Shown here piece by piece: positions 38,028 to 48,758 of a DNA stretch of 64,000 bases; position 1 is the stretch's first letter; every line of letters begins with the position of its first letter. This DNA is from Dactylonectria macrodidyma. Lineage: Eukaryota > Ascomycota > Sordariomycetes > Hypocreales > Nectriaceae. The stretch is from positions 496,001 to 560,000 of the forward strand of contig JAGMUV010000001.1 of NCBI GenBank assembly GCA_020744425.1. Direction: 5' to 3'. The notes under the pieces were generated by a model, which was not told the origin of the DNA, searched no databases, and was given only the letters and a program-made list of their open reading frames with translations. Position numbers and translations under genes: made by a program.

Positions 38028-38995
38028 AGGAGTTGATGCAATAGCGATTACATGTAGTTATTTACGCAGATTAGTTAGTTGATTGCACGTACATACCTAC
38101 CTACCCCGAAAAGAGCCCTTTCACAAATCTGTCCAATATTTGATGCAGTGATAAGTACAAGCATCAAATTGTAGGCCTTCTAGTCGTTGTCACCCTTCCG
38201 GCAGCCAGCCCTGCTCTTCCGTGATACTTGCACTTCTGCCTGATACCCCAGCTAACGAGAGTCATGGTGTGATACCGGAGTTCGGGTGTTAGTTATTCTT
38301 TGTACCCACTTGGACTCCATGTGGGGTAGCAGGATTCATCCGGGCAGGGTAGCGTTTCTAAGCTGGGGAACACTCCTTCTGCGTTCGGTGATTCGTGCCG
38401 CTTGCTTGGCTCCTAGTCGGGCCTATTTCGCTGGTAAGCCCGGCCTGTGCAGGGGGTAAACTGATTGACCCTCCTTAACCAATCGAGAGTAATCCGGCTT
38501 GCATGAGTGTATCGTACGAAGGAGGATTCTAGGGTGGGAATTGTTGCGGAGCTTGCCCTTCAAAGCGAAAGCGACGTAGGGGTGGGGAACAAGGCTCGAC
38601 CGAATGCTAGCCAGGCCCCGGGCGTATATGGGATACCCCGCATACTGAATGGTCTATGACACCCCCTAGAATTACCAGGTAGATCAATTGATGTCACACA
38701 TCGTATCTTGCTCTTCACTTACCTAGCACCTGGCCAGGCATTCCAATTACGTACGATCAAATCGGCCCTATGACAACCTGCAGCTTGCATTAGCATTAAG
38801 ACACATGGATGACAGCCATAGACGAAAGAGATGTGCTACGTATTAATCATGGCCTGACATGGGGACCAAATCAGTATCTATCCCCCCCTCAGGACCCATC
38901 CGACATTCGCATTTATTGAAAGAGGGTACATTCTCGATTAGAATATCATAAAATTTACGAGTCATTAAGATCCAAGACGAAGTCGGTTCGACGAT
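38028..38995. other. Intergenic region between PKS and P450
   Basis: About 970 bp holding the PKS 3' flank and the presumed P450 promoter. No open frame worth calling and no clear repeat. Confidence 0.6.
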
Positions 38996-40677
38996 ATGCC
39001 GCCCTGGCAGAAGATAACGGTGGCTGCCGCCGTGGGCTGCGTGCTCTTGAACTGGAAACGCGACGGATGGTCCAAGTCGTCCTTGCTGGGCTCCTTTGTG
39101 GCACTATGGTTGCTAGGATTTACGCTGTGGGGTGTTTGGGTTGTGTGGGTGTATCCTCTGCTCCTCTCACCGCTGAGGCATCTTCCTGAGCCTTCGGGGA
39201 ATCACTGGATGATGGGTCAGTGGTTTCGTATTATACGGGAACCCTCAGGCATGCCCATGCGAGAATGGTTTGTATTCCAATTCGAGCGCATAGGGCTATT
39301 ACGATTGACTAACTAGGCGAGTGTAGGGTGAATGAGATTCCAAATGATGGCCTTATCCGATACCGAGATCTATTCAACCAAGAGTGCATCCTGGTCTGCT
39401 CTCCCAAGGCGCTGGCTGAGGTATTGGTCACCAACAGCTATGCCTTCCAAAAGCCCGGGTCCCTGAGGTGGGCACTTAGCCGGATTGTTGGTATTGGCCT
39501 GGTGCTAGCCGAGGGTGATGAGCACAAGTTCCAGAGGCGCAACCTAACTCCTGCCTTTTCCTTTCGTCACATCAAGGATCTATACCCTATATTCTGGCGC
39601 AAGTCTTGTGAGGTGACCCAAGCTATGATGGTGGCTCTTGGCGACGCGAATCAGCTTGAGACAGATATAACCTCTTGGGCATCGCGCTCGACGCTAGATA
39701 TGATAGGTCTGGCGGGAATGGGAAAGGACTTCGGGGCTATTAAGGATAAGGATAGTGTGCTGGTGAAGGCATACGAGAAGGTCTTCAAACCATCTAAGCA
39801 GGCCCAGATGATGGCTTTAGCGGGCCTCCTCTTGCCCACGTGGCTTATTGATAACCTACCTATTCGCAGGAACGACGATATCAACGTTGCGGCCGACGAG
39901 ATTCGAGCTGTTTGCCGCGATCTTATCCCAGAAAAAAGGGCTAAGCTGAGGGATAAAGCGGAAACTGGCGTTGACATTCTCTCTGTGGCTCTTGAGAGCG
40001 GTGCCTTTACGGATGAGAACCTAGTCGACCAACTGATGACCTTTCTGGCTGCAGGCCACGAGACGACTGCTACTGCTATAACGTGGGCTATGTATACGCT
40101 CGCCCGCTATCCCGATGTGCAGAGTCGACTGCGCGAAGAGATCCGCCGGGAACTGCCATCGGTAGACTCGGATGCCGATATCACCAGCCAGGACATCGAC
40201 CGCCTGCCCTACCTGAATGCTGTCTGTAACGAAGTGCTCCGCTACTGGGCTCCTGTTCCCATCACTATCCGCGACACGGCTCACGACACCACTATCGGCG
40301 GGCAAGTGGTGCCCAAGGGGACTCTGATCATGGTGAGCCCGTGGGCAACCAACCACGACCGCAGCCTCTGGGGCGCTAATGCGGATACCTTCGACCCGGA
40401 GCGATGGATCTCGAGCGACAAGACGAAAGCGAAGAGCGGCGGATCAAACAGCAATTACGCGTTCCTATCGTTTCTACATGGCCCGAGGGGCTGCATCGGG
40501 GCCAGCTTCTCGAGGGCCGAGATCGCGTGTCTGTTGGCTGCCTGGGTGGGGAGGTTTGAGTTTGAGCTGCGGAATCCTGAGGATTTTGACGAGAAAAACT
40601 TGGTTATTAAGAGTGGTTTCACTTCTGGGCTGGCGGATGGGTGTCCAGTTACTATGAGGGTAGCGAGCGGTAACTAG
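38996..40677 (+). CDS. Cytochrome P450 monooxygenase
   Basis: A membrane-anchored heme monooxygenase next to the PKS and in the same orientation. Two exons, 38996-39267 and 39327-40677, give 540 residues. The first 60 residues hold two hydrophobic stretches (TVAAAVGCVLLNW; LLGSFVALWLLGFTLWGVWVV), an ER anchor longer than usual. Conserved P450 elements: I-helix AAGHETTATAITW, K-helix ExxR in NEVLR, FDPERW, and the heme loop FLHGPRGCIG with Cys480. Splitting W91 across the intron restores REWVNEIPNDG. It probably oxidises the PKS product, but this is inferred from position. A CYP clan assignment needs a database search. The gene is followed by an AT-rich tail. Confidence 0.92.
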
Positions 40678-41224
40678 ATGTTATGTATTAGCAGCAGAGT
40701 CAAGCTAACACTAAGGCACTTGCCTAACCTAGATAGTTACATAAAATCTACTACTTAATATTTACTTAATTGTGAATTAAGCTATAAGCTATAGAAACAT
40801 ATTAGCAATTTAAAAGGAAATTAAGCATAGTGGTACATGTTTAGAGTACTTATGCTACCTAAAACCTGACCGATAATGTCTGTTTTAATGTCACTAGCAC
40901 ATACGTGCGTCTTCAGTTCCATAAACCTTCAGCCTCAAGGCCATCACTCCTTCAGCAGAGTCGGGGGAAGCGCCAATCACACTTCCCAGTCTCTAGGCTA
41001 GCTCTACAACGGCTGACCTACGCCATCACCTGAGGCTTGCCTTCTCTCTGTACTAGTTGGACAATATGGATTCAGAGATAGGATGAGGCATCTGCGGAGC
41101 GTCGGTTTCTTTAACAAACGGTGCGCAACGTCAGCGATGCCGGGCTTGAATCAGGCTCTGCTTACCCTAACACATCGCAGCCTTAACAGAATGTGGCGGT
41201 GGCTATGTTAGGCATCAATAGCTC
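40678..41224. other. Intergenic, AT-rich at its left
   Basis: The first 180 bases after the P450 stop are strongly AT-rich. The rest is unremarkable. No gene or repeat recognised. Confidence 0.55.
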
Positions 41225-43501
41225 ATGCATGTTTTCAAGCAACCCCGCTCACAGGATAATTCCACTTGTCACGATAGTCAAGCGAACGTACCATGCCATG
41301 CTTTCGCGGCTCCTGTGGCTGAAACGCAATTTCTTCTGGCATCTGTAAGGATGCTCAACAATCGAGCAACACTACAACGGGATCAGACTAGCAGCGCGCC
41401 CTGTTCCGGATCAGACACCAGCGGCCCAACAAAGATCGTCAGGTCCCTCAGCTCCAGGTCTAGCTCGAGTCTTTCATCCGACGGAGGTTGCAAGCTACAT
41501 GTTGAGGATGAAGACTCCGATTCAGGGTCTGCTACTTCTTCTCCCTCACCTTCACGGTCTTCCACCCTAGTTTCAGAGTCTCTGTCCTCAGATGGGCACG
41601 CCTGGAGCCACCCAGGGCGGGCAGGCAGAACCGCATCCAGGCCTTGGGCATTGCCAACACACACTATGCCTACGAATTACCTTATTGAGCCGACACTCCA
41701 GTACTTCGACTTGATTCAGTGTCCGCCAAGCCCGGAGCCTCTACGGCTAGGCGACACGGCATTTCGATACAGGGGTTTAGATCCCCGAGGGACAGAGATT
41801 CGGCTACTACGCATACTTCCGCCGAAGTCGATGCAGATAGAATGTGCACTATTCCATGTCCTTCTAGATGAGCTTCCTCCATACGTCGCCATCAGCTACA
41901 CCTGGGGCGATCCTGACGATACTCGTTCCCTGGCATTGGAGGGTCATGATTTTCCCGTCACAGTCAACCTTTGGCAGGCACTATCTCGACTACGATCTGA
42001 TGATAGCGAGGTAATCGTTTGGGTCGATGCTATATGTATTAATCAAATGGACCCGAACGAACGGAACCACCAAGTGCAAATCATGACCAGGATTTACGCC
42101 TCTGCAAGTTCAGTAGCTATATGGCTCGGATTAGACTATGATAACAGCCATCTCGCCATCGATCTGATCCTAGAGCTCACCAAGGCTTGCCAACATGATA
42201 TCGAAGAATGCAAGACCATTATCCTGTCGAGTCATTGGCGGTTTCACTTTGAGGCACTTGCAGACTTATTCAGCAGAGACTATTGGGATCGACTATGGAT
42301 TGTGCAGGAGGTATGCAACAGTCAGAGAGCAGACGTGTACTGTGGGCCATCCAAGCTATCGCTCCATGAGTTCACTCTGGCCTCGCGGATCCTTCAGCAC
42401 CATGAAGATCACCTTGGTACAGTTTTTTCTCTGCTTGATCTGACAAAGAAGAGAAAAGGAGTTGCGGATATTCTATGCCATCACGGCCCGGCAACGTTTG
42501 TGGCTGGACACGAGAATTTGGGCCTTGATCTATGGCATGCGCTAAGTCTGACCTGTTGGCACAAATGCCAAGATCCTCGGGACAAGATATACGGTATACT
42601 GGGTCTTCTGAAACCAGAGGAGCGAAGCCGAATCCCGGTGAACTACAGCTTTTCCAAGCGAAAGGTGTATGCTATCGCCGTGAAGCTCATCCTAGAAACT
42701 TATAAGAGTCTAGACATCATCTGTCGCAACACCTTCTCTTGTTGTAGGTCTTCAGAAGCGGCACAAGACCTTCCAACATGGCTGCCAGACTTCTCTGCTC
42801 CATTTTCGGCCCCGGATATTAGCAACTGGGGCCGCTTTGATGCTTCAAGGGGCATGCCTGCTGCGGCATCCATATATTCAGCACAACGAAAACTCAAGGT
42901 GCTCGCTATCCCTATTGATAAGATCGATCAATGCTCAGCCTCTGTTCAACCCCTTGCCCCACTTCATGCAATCCTGACAACTTTCCTTTACTGGCGCTCA
43001 GAAGTGATCCTGCTCTTCGGTTTTAGCGAGCTGCAACACCAATTATTCTGCAAGTTCTTTCGCATCGACCCTACTATAGTACCGTCGAACGTCACGGCCG
43101 AAGAGTGGATGAAAGAGGTTTATTCTACTGTTAACTATTTGCAGAAGCTATGGCTTCTCGGGGTGGAAGTCGATGAGCGGATCCGAGCTTTGGCCCCTGG
43201 CCACGCCGAGGCTGGGCAGTCGACCAGCGACAATAGGGTCCTGAAAGTCCTGCAAAAGGTGATCCCCGGTCAACGATTTTGCATCACGGAAGGCTTGAGG
43301 TACGCGATAGTTTCCGGCAATGCTCGCCCAGGAGACGAGATATACGTGCCTTTTGGATGCTTGATGCCGATCCTACTTCGCAGGGTCGGTGTAGAGCACA
43401 AATTTATTGGCGAGGTGTATATGGAGTACTACATGCACGGGTTGGCTATCCAAGAGCTTGAGCAGCGAAAGAGGAGTTTTGAGACTGTAATATTGGTTTA
43501 G
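41225..43501 (+). CDS. HET (heterokaryon incompatibility) domain protein
   Basis: A single-exon protein of up to 758 residues. The HET domain begins near residue 219 with YVAISYTWGDPDD, followed by VNLWQALSRLR and the characteristic VWVDAICINQMDPNERN. IMTRIYASASSVAIWLG and a DYWDRLWIVQE block come later (about residues 219-380). The N-terminal 200 residues are Ser-rich, low in complexity and poorly conserved-looking. Met43 at 41351 is an equally possible start. The C-terminal half contains the usual HET-family text CQDPRDKIYGILGL and YAIVSGNARPGDEIYV. HET proteins act in non-self recognition and cell death in some fungi; most are uncharacterised. It stands beside the P450 and a dispersed repeat. 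Confidence 0.9.
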   Translation: MHVFKQPRSQDNSTCHDSQANVPCHAFAAPVAETQFLLASVRMLNNRATLQRDQTSSAPCSGSDTSGPTKIVRSLSSRSSSSLSSDGGCKLHVEDEDSDSGSATSSPSPSRSSTLVSESLSSDGHAWSHPGRAGRTASRPWALPTHTMPTNYLIEPTLQYFDLIQCPPSPEPLRLGDTAFRYRGLDPRGTEIRLLRILPPKSMQIECALFHVLLDELPPYVAISYTWGDPDDTRSLALEGHDFPVTVNLWQALSRLRSDDSEVIVWVDAICINQMDPNERNHQVQIMTRIYASASSVAIWLGLDYDNSHLAIDLILELTKACQHDIEECKTIILSSHWRFHFEALADLFSRDYWDRLWIVQEVCNSQRADVYCGPSKLSLHEFTLASRILQHHEDHLGTVFSLLDLTKKRKGVADILCHHGPATFVAGHENLGLDLWHALSLTCWHKCQDPRDKIYGILGLLKPEERSRIPVNYSFSKRKVYAIAVKLILETYKSLDIICRNTFSCCRSSEAAQDLPTWLPDFSAPFSAPDISNWGRFDASRGMPAAASIYSAQRKLKVLAIPIDKIDQCSASVQPLAPLHAILTTFLYWRSEVILLFGFSELQHQLFCKFFRIDPTIVPSNVTAEEWMKEVYSTVNYLQKLWLLGVEVDERIRALAPGHAEAGQSTSDNRVLKVLQKVIPGQRFCITEGLRYAIVSGNARPGDEIYVPFGCLMPILLRRVGVEHKFIGEVYMEYYMHGLAIQELEQRKRSFETVILV

Positions 43502-43860
43502 CCTTTTTAAAGATGAGCGGATAATTAACACGCGGTACTTTGAATCTGAATCAACCTTTGAGCCAGTTGCCGTGCGCCTCCCGTTCAACTTGGTAGATGT
43601 CGAAAGGCTGACAACTATAAAATGACATGGAACGGAGGGGATGAGAGCGTCACTAATTAGGAACTTCGGGGACGAGCGCATGTGGATAGAAATGCTGTTG
43701 CCCAAACCAGGACCGGGAAGAATTTGCAATTTTGAAATGCCTACATATCTAGGCCCTCTCTCCACACATACACAAAGTTTATTACGCCCAGTAGGCCATG
43801 CGCAAAGGGCTCTAAATTACGCCTCTCTAGTTCTTGCCTGATCTCGCCAAGCCCTTCTGT
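43502..43860. other. Intergenic, no gene recognised
   Basis: The 3' flank of the HET gene up to repeat copy B. Only short non-conserved frames. Confidence 0.5.
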
Positions 43861-43985
43861 ACTAGTATATAAGAGGCTGTCCGCTCCATCAAGGGCGAGT
43901 TGCTGCTATCACGAAGTTAAAAAAAAAAAAACTCCGGGTTTCTTCACATTTTAAGCATTTCTTAAACCCAATGCTTTCGCAGTTG
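43861..43985. repeat. Dispersed repeat, copy B
   Basis: Second copy of the element at 23267-23374, same orientation. It starts with CTAGTATA, then shares AGGCTGTCCGCTCCATCAAG, a longer poly-A run of about 13, TTCACAT, TTAAGCATTT and CCCAATGCTTTCGCAG. Indels flank the A-run. It lies between the HET gene and the aminotransferase. Confidence 0.65.
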
Positions 43986-44432
43986 TACAAGAGCAAGCAT
44001 TTTCAGCTCATGCGAGCTAGTTGCGGTCCTTCAACGTGTTAGTGGTACGGAGGAGAAAATCGGCGTTCGAGTGACTCAAGCCGCTAGCCACGCCAGTTCT
44101 TACCCCGCATCTAAATCTTATGGGTTCACGAGTAGAAAAGCAGGGCTAAGAAGGCTACCAGCTAGCTAGCGCGTAAAGTAATAAGGCGAGACTAGCTCCC
44201 GACAGGTGGAGCGAGACAAAAGAGGCAAGCCATGGCGCTGGTGAGGACGCATATTCTCGGCCTAGGCTACGCCGAATGAGCCCCGACTATGCCGCTCCTC
44301 AAGTGGGAGCTCCGTCGGTTTAAAAGCTGTTGGGCTCCGAGTCGCCAGAACGCTTATTTTTGTCCGTTCAGTCAAGGCAAAGAACTATTGAGAATACAAT
44401 TATCGTCTCACGTTGAAGCGTCGCAAGTGACA
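43986..44432. other. Upstream region of the aminotransferase
   Basis: Contains an in-frame ATG at 44289 that could extend the aminotransferase by 48 residues (see that entry). Otherwise no gene or repeat is recognised. Confidence 0.5.
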
Positions 44433-45815
44433 ATGGTGAGTACAGGCCCTTCTCCCACCAGCAATATTGTACTAATTGAGTGCGATGACAAAGGCCGAAC
44501 CAGCTCGAGCACCTGAACAGGAGGCGTCGTACATCCTCGGGACGTACGCTCGCCCTATGCCTGTCTTGGTCAAAGGAGAGGGCTCATACGTCTTCGACGA
44601 CAAGGGAAACAAGTATCTAGACTTCACGGCTGGTATCGCTGTGATGTCTCTTGGCCATAGTGATCCCGAACTCAACCGCATCATCACCGACCAGGTACGA
44701 TACAGTCCCTATTTCATATACCATCCACTAATGTCGAATGCTTCCTTTAGATCGGCAAGTTGATGCACGTATCCAACATCTTCGAGAACGAATGGGCCGG
44801 TGTCCTGGCGGAGAAGCTCGTCTCAGCCACCAAAGCCAGCGGCACCTTCTCATCAGCGCACCGAGTGTACCTCGGCAGCTCTGGCACTGAAGCCAATGAG
44901 GCTGCTCTCAAGTTTGCCCGCGTCTACGCCCGGTCTCTAGCCTCAGACGGATCCAAGAGCGAGGTCGTCGCCTTCGTCAACGCCTTCCACGGGCGCACTA
45001 TGGGCTCGCTCTCGGCGACCTACAACCCAAAGTACCGGGAGCCGTTCGGTCCTTTGGTCCCGGGCTTTAAGCATGGGACCTTCAACGAGACGGAAGGTTT
45101 GGATAGTCTCATCACCGACAAGACGTGCGCTGTCATCGTCGAACCGGTCCAAGGCGAGGGCGGCATCTTCCCTGCCACGGCAGCCTTCATGGCTGCCCTT
45201 CGGCGACGCTGTGACGAGACCAAGGCTTTGCTCATCATTGACGAGGTCCAGGCCGGCTTGGGCCGCTCGGGAGCGCTGTGGTCACACGCTCACCCGTCCC
45301 TCAGAGACCCGGCAACGGGCAAAGTGCTCGCCGAGCCTGATATACTCACCACTGCCAAGGCCCTGGGCAACGGCGTTCCTGTAGGCGCCACCATCGTTTC
45401 CCGTACCGTGGCAGATGCCATTCAAGTTGGCATGCATGGTACCACTTACGGCGGCAACCCGGTCTCCTCGCGGGCCGCCAGCTACGTGGTAGACCAACTC
45501 TCGCAACCGAGCCTTCTTGCAGCAGTTCAGGCCAAGTCGGAGCACGTTGTGCGGCGCCTCAAAGCCATCGATGCCAAGCTCCCAAACGTCATTAAGGACA
45601 TCCGCGGCATGGGATTGATGCTGGGAATCCAGGTTCAGCCGCAGTACGAGGCGCGGCTCTCGGAGATTTGTGCCAAGGCTCGTGAACGTGGCCTCTTGAT
45701 CATCGTTGCAGGATCGACGGCGTTCCGGCTAGTGCCGCCGCTGGTCATTGAGGAGAAGGATCTTGATAAGGGATTAGATATCTTGGAGGGTGTACTTAAG
45801 GATGTCTGCGCTTGA
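44433..45815 (+). CDS. Acetylornithine aminotransferase-like class III PLP enzyme
   Basis: A fold-type I, class III transaminase closest in text to acetylornithine aminotransferases, which use N-acetylornithine and 2-oxoglutarate in arginine synthesis. Model: 44433-44435, 44494-44694 and 44751-45815, giving 422 residues. Motifs: [64 protein letters not shown], the PLP-holding [10 protein letters not shown], and the lysine in TTAKALGNG. The start is uncertain. An intron at 44436-44493 (GTGAGT donor, CTAAT branch point) joins a lone Met codon to AEPARAP; using ATG 44289 adds a basic 48-residue leader that could target mitochondria. ATG 44485 would apply if the intron stays. A paralogue serving another amino donor or acceptor cannot be excluded. 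Confidence 0.88.
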
Positions 45816-46109
45816 GAGCGAAATACATTGTGATTGAGTATAACTCCTTGCGATTCTATTGAATATTAAACACTTCTCTATTGCTTACAGGCTGAGCTCC
45901 TCTCTTAGCCACACCCATGTAGTATTCTGTTTAGTCGACACAATTTCAGTGACACTTATACACGTTATCAAGTTCATGGCTTCATAGATTACTTAATGTA
46001 GTGTTGCTCCGTTACCTACCCTACACCAGACACCTTCACAATTGGAGACCGCACAAAGCTGAGAATCCATCGACAGCCAACGTGGCCTGGTAGAGCCTCG
46101 TGTCCTGAA
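45816..46109. other. Short intergenic region
   Basis: The 3' flank of the aminotransferase. No gene recognised, and no Rossmann-fold remnant of the adjoining reductase is visible. Confidence 0.5.
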
Positions 46110-46525
46110 ATCAACCTCCTACCCAGTCTGCACCATCTTGCAGCTCGACTCGGGCCGCTCGAGGCTCACCCACACGGCGTGGGAGCTGCTGCCGCCGGCC
46201 ATGAACGAGATCTTGGCCGCCACTAGCGCCTGTGGCTACGAGCTTTCGCCCGATCTCATCAAGGGCTTGATTGAGCTTGACCCCATCGACACGTATTTCG
46301 CGCTAAGCATGGGCACGGACGTGTAAAAGGTGAAGCATGAGTGTTGAATTTCACGTCTTTCTCCAGTCTCAATTGCTAACGGTTCATAGGGCAACTTTTA
46401 TCCAATACGAAGTCATCTTGCGAGCCCCTGAAGGAGGAGGGAAGCACGGTGTTCCCACGCCGACGATAGCTCTCCTCTACAACATGTGCAAGGCGATTTG
46501 GGCCAGCCTTTTGGTTGAATTGAAG
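46110..46525 (+). pseudogene. Ketopantoate reductase (PanE/ApbA-like) C-terminal relic
   Basis: Text of the C-terminal helical domain of fungal 2-dehydropantoate 2-reductase-like proteins: CTILQLDSGRSRL, LLPPAMNEILAA, ELDPIDTYF, then after an intron YEVILRAPE and KHGVPTPTIALLYNMCKA. A stop codon (TAA at 46324) sits just before the intron donor at 46330, where the family usually has an acidic residue before the KGNF motif. Past the acceptor (46389/46390) one extra T near 46399 shifts the frame. The N-terminal NADPH-binding half is missing upstream. One premature stop, one frameshift and the truncation make it a relic. The intact enzyme reduces ketopantoate in CoA synthesis, or related acids in secondary-metabolite homologues. 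Confidence 0.75.
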
Positions 46526-47809
46526 ATACCAATCACCAAGGAATTGAGAAGGGGATTTGGAAATGAACTTGATTCATGTGTGAAAAGCAGCTCAGCATCA
46601 TGTAAACTCGTTGCCGCATGGCATGAGACGTTCGTTCTATGCGAGATTCTATGGCACGTATCAAGTGGATCGAAGCGGGCTTCAATTTACAGTACAATGG
46701 AGGCCGTCGGATCACGCGTGCTTATGATCGTACCATGGTACAGATAGGTGCGCTTCTGGCAATAAATTCGCGAGCGTGCGTGATTGTGACTTTCCTGATT
46801 TGTACTGGCGAGTTTGCATCATTTCGGGAAGGAGGAAGTGAGTTCCTGCAGCACATGGCATTTGAAATCCTACCAGCCACATGGGGGGTGTTTCAAAAGC
46901 TCCTCCCATGATGACGTTCTATCGTACTAATTGAAATGCCGCGAGCCTTACTACAAGCTAGAAGCCAAATGTAGCAGGTCCATATAGAAGCACCATTGCC
47001 AATGGAGAATCTTGCCGGAGAAAGAAGAAAGGATCGCCCTTGCTAGCGGACCGTTTCGTGCCCAGAAAAGTATACCCAGACTACATCGCAGCAGTATTGA
47101 ACAATTGCCGGCAGAGAGCTGCCCATAGCGGGATATTCATCTCGTGTATGGTGTAATCATGAACAGACGATAATTGAGTGAGATAAGAGTCCCTTTCTAA
47201 GTCGCCATTCTTGGCGCATTGCCCCTCCTGGAAAGGAAAATCCTGGTAACCCTAGTCAACCTGCCCCTCGCTCCATATACGGAGTTAAAAGCGGCCATAA
47301 GAGTGCTAAAGACGGTGCTAGATAGTATTAATTGAGTTGAACATTATGCTTATTCTTTTTTGAAGTACAGTGCTGGAGGACGTCGGGGAGAAATTCGAGA
47401 ACTCTGAAGATAAACAAACTGATGAATGCCCCTTGCAAGATTCAACAGGGATTACAAGAGGCTAGACATGGGAATTGTGATCTCGTATTGGGAGAGAGTA
47501 CCAGACCTTTGAGAAACCTTATTCGGGATCGGCGCCAATACGAGCGCTGGCTTATCCCAAGGAGGCATCTCCCAGTCTCGCCAAGCCTGCAGAACGGTTA
47601 CATCTAGATAATCGTCTTTGATAACATCACATAGTATCTAGAACTACCACAATAGTAGGTGAGAAGTCATAAATGCTGAAAACCAAAATATTAGTTATCC
47701 TATGAATATATAATGCGCAGAACATCCAGCTTCATGATCTCTTCTCCTTGTCAAGCCACTCTCATCCAAACAATTCTTCCAGTTCTATTCCCAAGCACAT
47801 CTCCCAACA
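46526..47809. other. Intergenic, no gene recognised
   Basis: About 1.3 kb between the reductase relic and trypsin. Frames at 46639 and 47422 lack motifs. AT-rich close to 47640-47720, upstream of trypsin. Confidence 0.5.
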
Positions 47810-48758
47810 ATGGCATTCAAACTTTCACTTGCGGCTATCCTTGCGATGCCTGCCTTGTCTTTGGGGTCCCCGCTTCCTCAGTCGACTCCTCCCTCGGTTC
47901 CAGCCGGAATTGTCGGCGGCACTGCAGCTCAGCTTGGCGATTTTCCTTACATCGTCAGTATCTCGAGAAACGGCGGTCGCTGGTGCGGTGGCAGTCTGTT
48001 GGACGCCAATACTGTCTTGACAGCAGCCCATTGCTCTCAGTTGAGCGCCTCAAGTGTTCAAGTTCGCGCAGGAAGCCTCGTAAGTTGTTTCGTCCCTGCC
48101 GATTGAAAAATTTCGGCTTGTTGTGTTGCCACTTGTGCAATCATGAGAGCTGTTTCAAACTGACTTGTTTGTAGAAATGGGGTTCAGGTGGCAAGCAAGT
48201 TCGCGTCTCTTCTATTGTTAGCCATCCTAATTACAACTCGGGGACTACCGATAACGACATTGCCATCTGGCGTCTTGCGAGCCCAATCGAGGCCAGTGAC
48301 ACGATTGGCTACGCCACCTTGGCCAAAGATGGCTCGGATCCCGTCGCCGACTCTCTTCTTACGGTTGCGGGCTGGTAAGTACTTCCATTGAGAGCCTCAA
48401 GTCCCGTTGTATTCTTGAGTAATAGTAAACTAACTGATGACACAGGGGCGCCTTGACCCAAGGCGGGTCTTCGCCGGAGGATCTGCAGAAAGTTACTGTG
48501 CCCGTCGTCTCGCGTGCTGAGTGTCGGGAACAGTATGGCACGAACGCTATTACCGATGGCATGTTTTGCGCTGGTCTGGATGAAGGAGGCAAGGACTCCT
48601 GCCAGGGCGATAGCGGCGGCCCGATCGTTGATGATGCGACTGGAGAGGTGGTTGGAATCGTGTCCTGGGGTCAAGGTTGCGCCCAACCCGGATTCGCTGG
48701 CGTGTACGCTAGGGTTGGTCACTTCATCTCCTTCATTACTAGCACCATCGGCAACTAG
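47810..48758 (+). CDS. Secreted trypsin-like serine protease (S1 family)
   Basis: A secreted fungal trypsin that cleaves after Arg/Lys. Three exons, 47810-48079, 48175-48374 and 48446-48758, give 260 residues. A signal peptide ([19 protein letters not shown]) and a short propeptide precede the mature start IVGG at residue 34. The triad is visible: His74 in LTAAHC, Asp118 in DNDIAIWRL, Ser213 in CQGDSGGP. Asp207, six residues before the serine, is the S1-pocket aspartate that gives trypsin specificity. Cysteines are placed as in fungal trypsins. Similar enzymes are known from Fusarium and from insect- and plant-associated Hypocreales. It is flanked by relics on both sides and does not obviously belong to the PKS locus. 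Confidence 0.95.
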
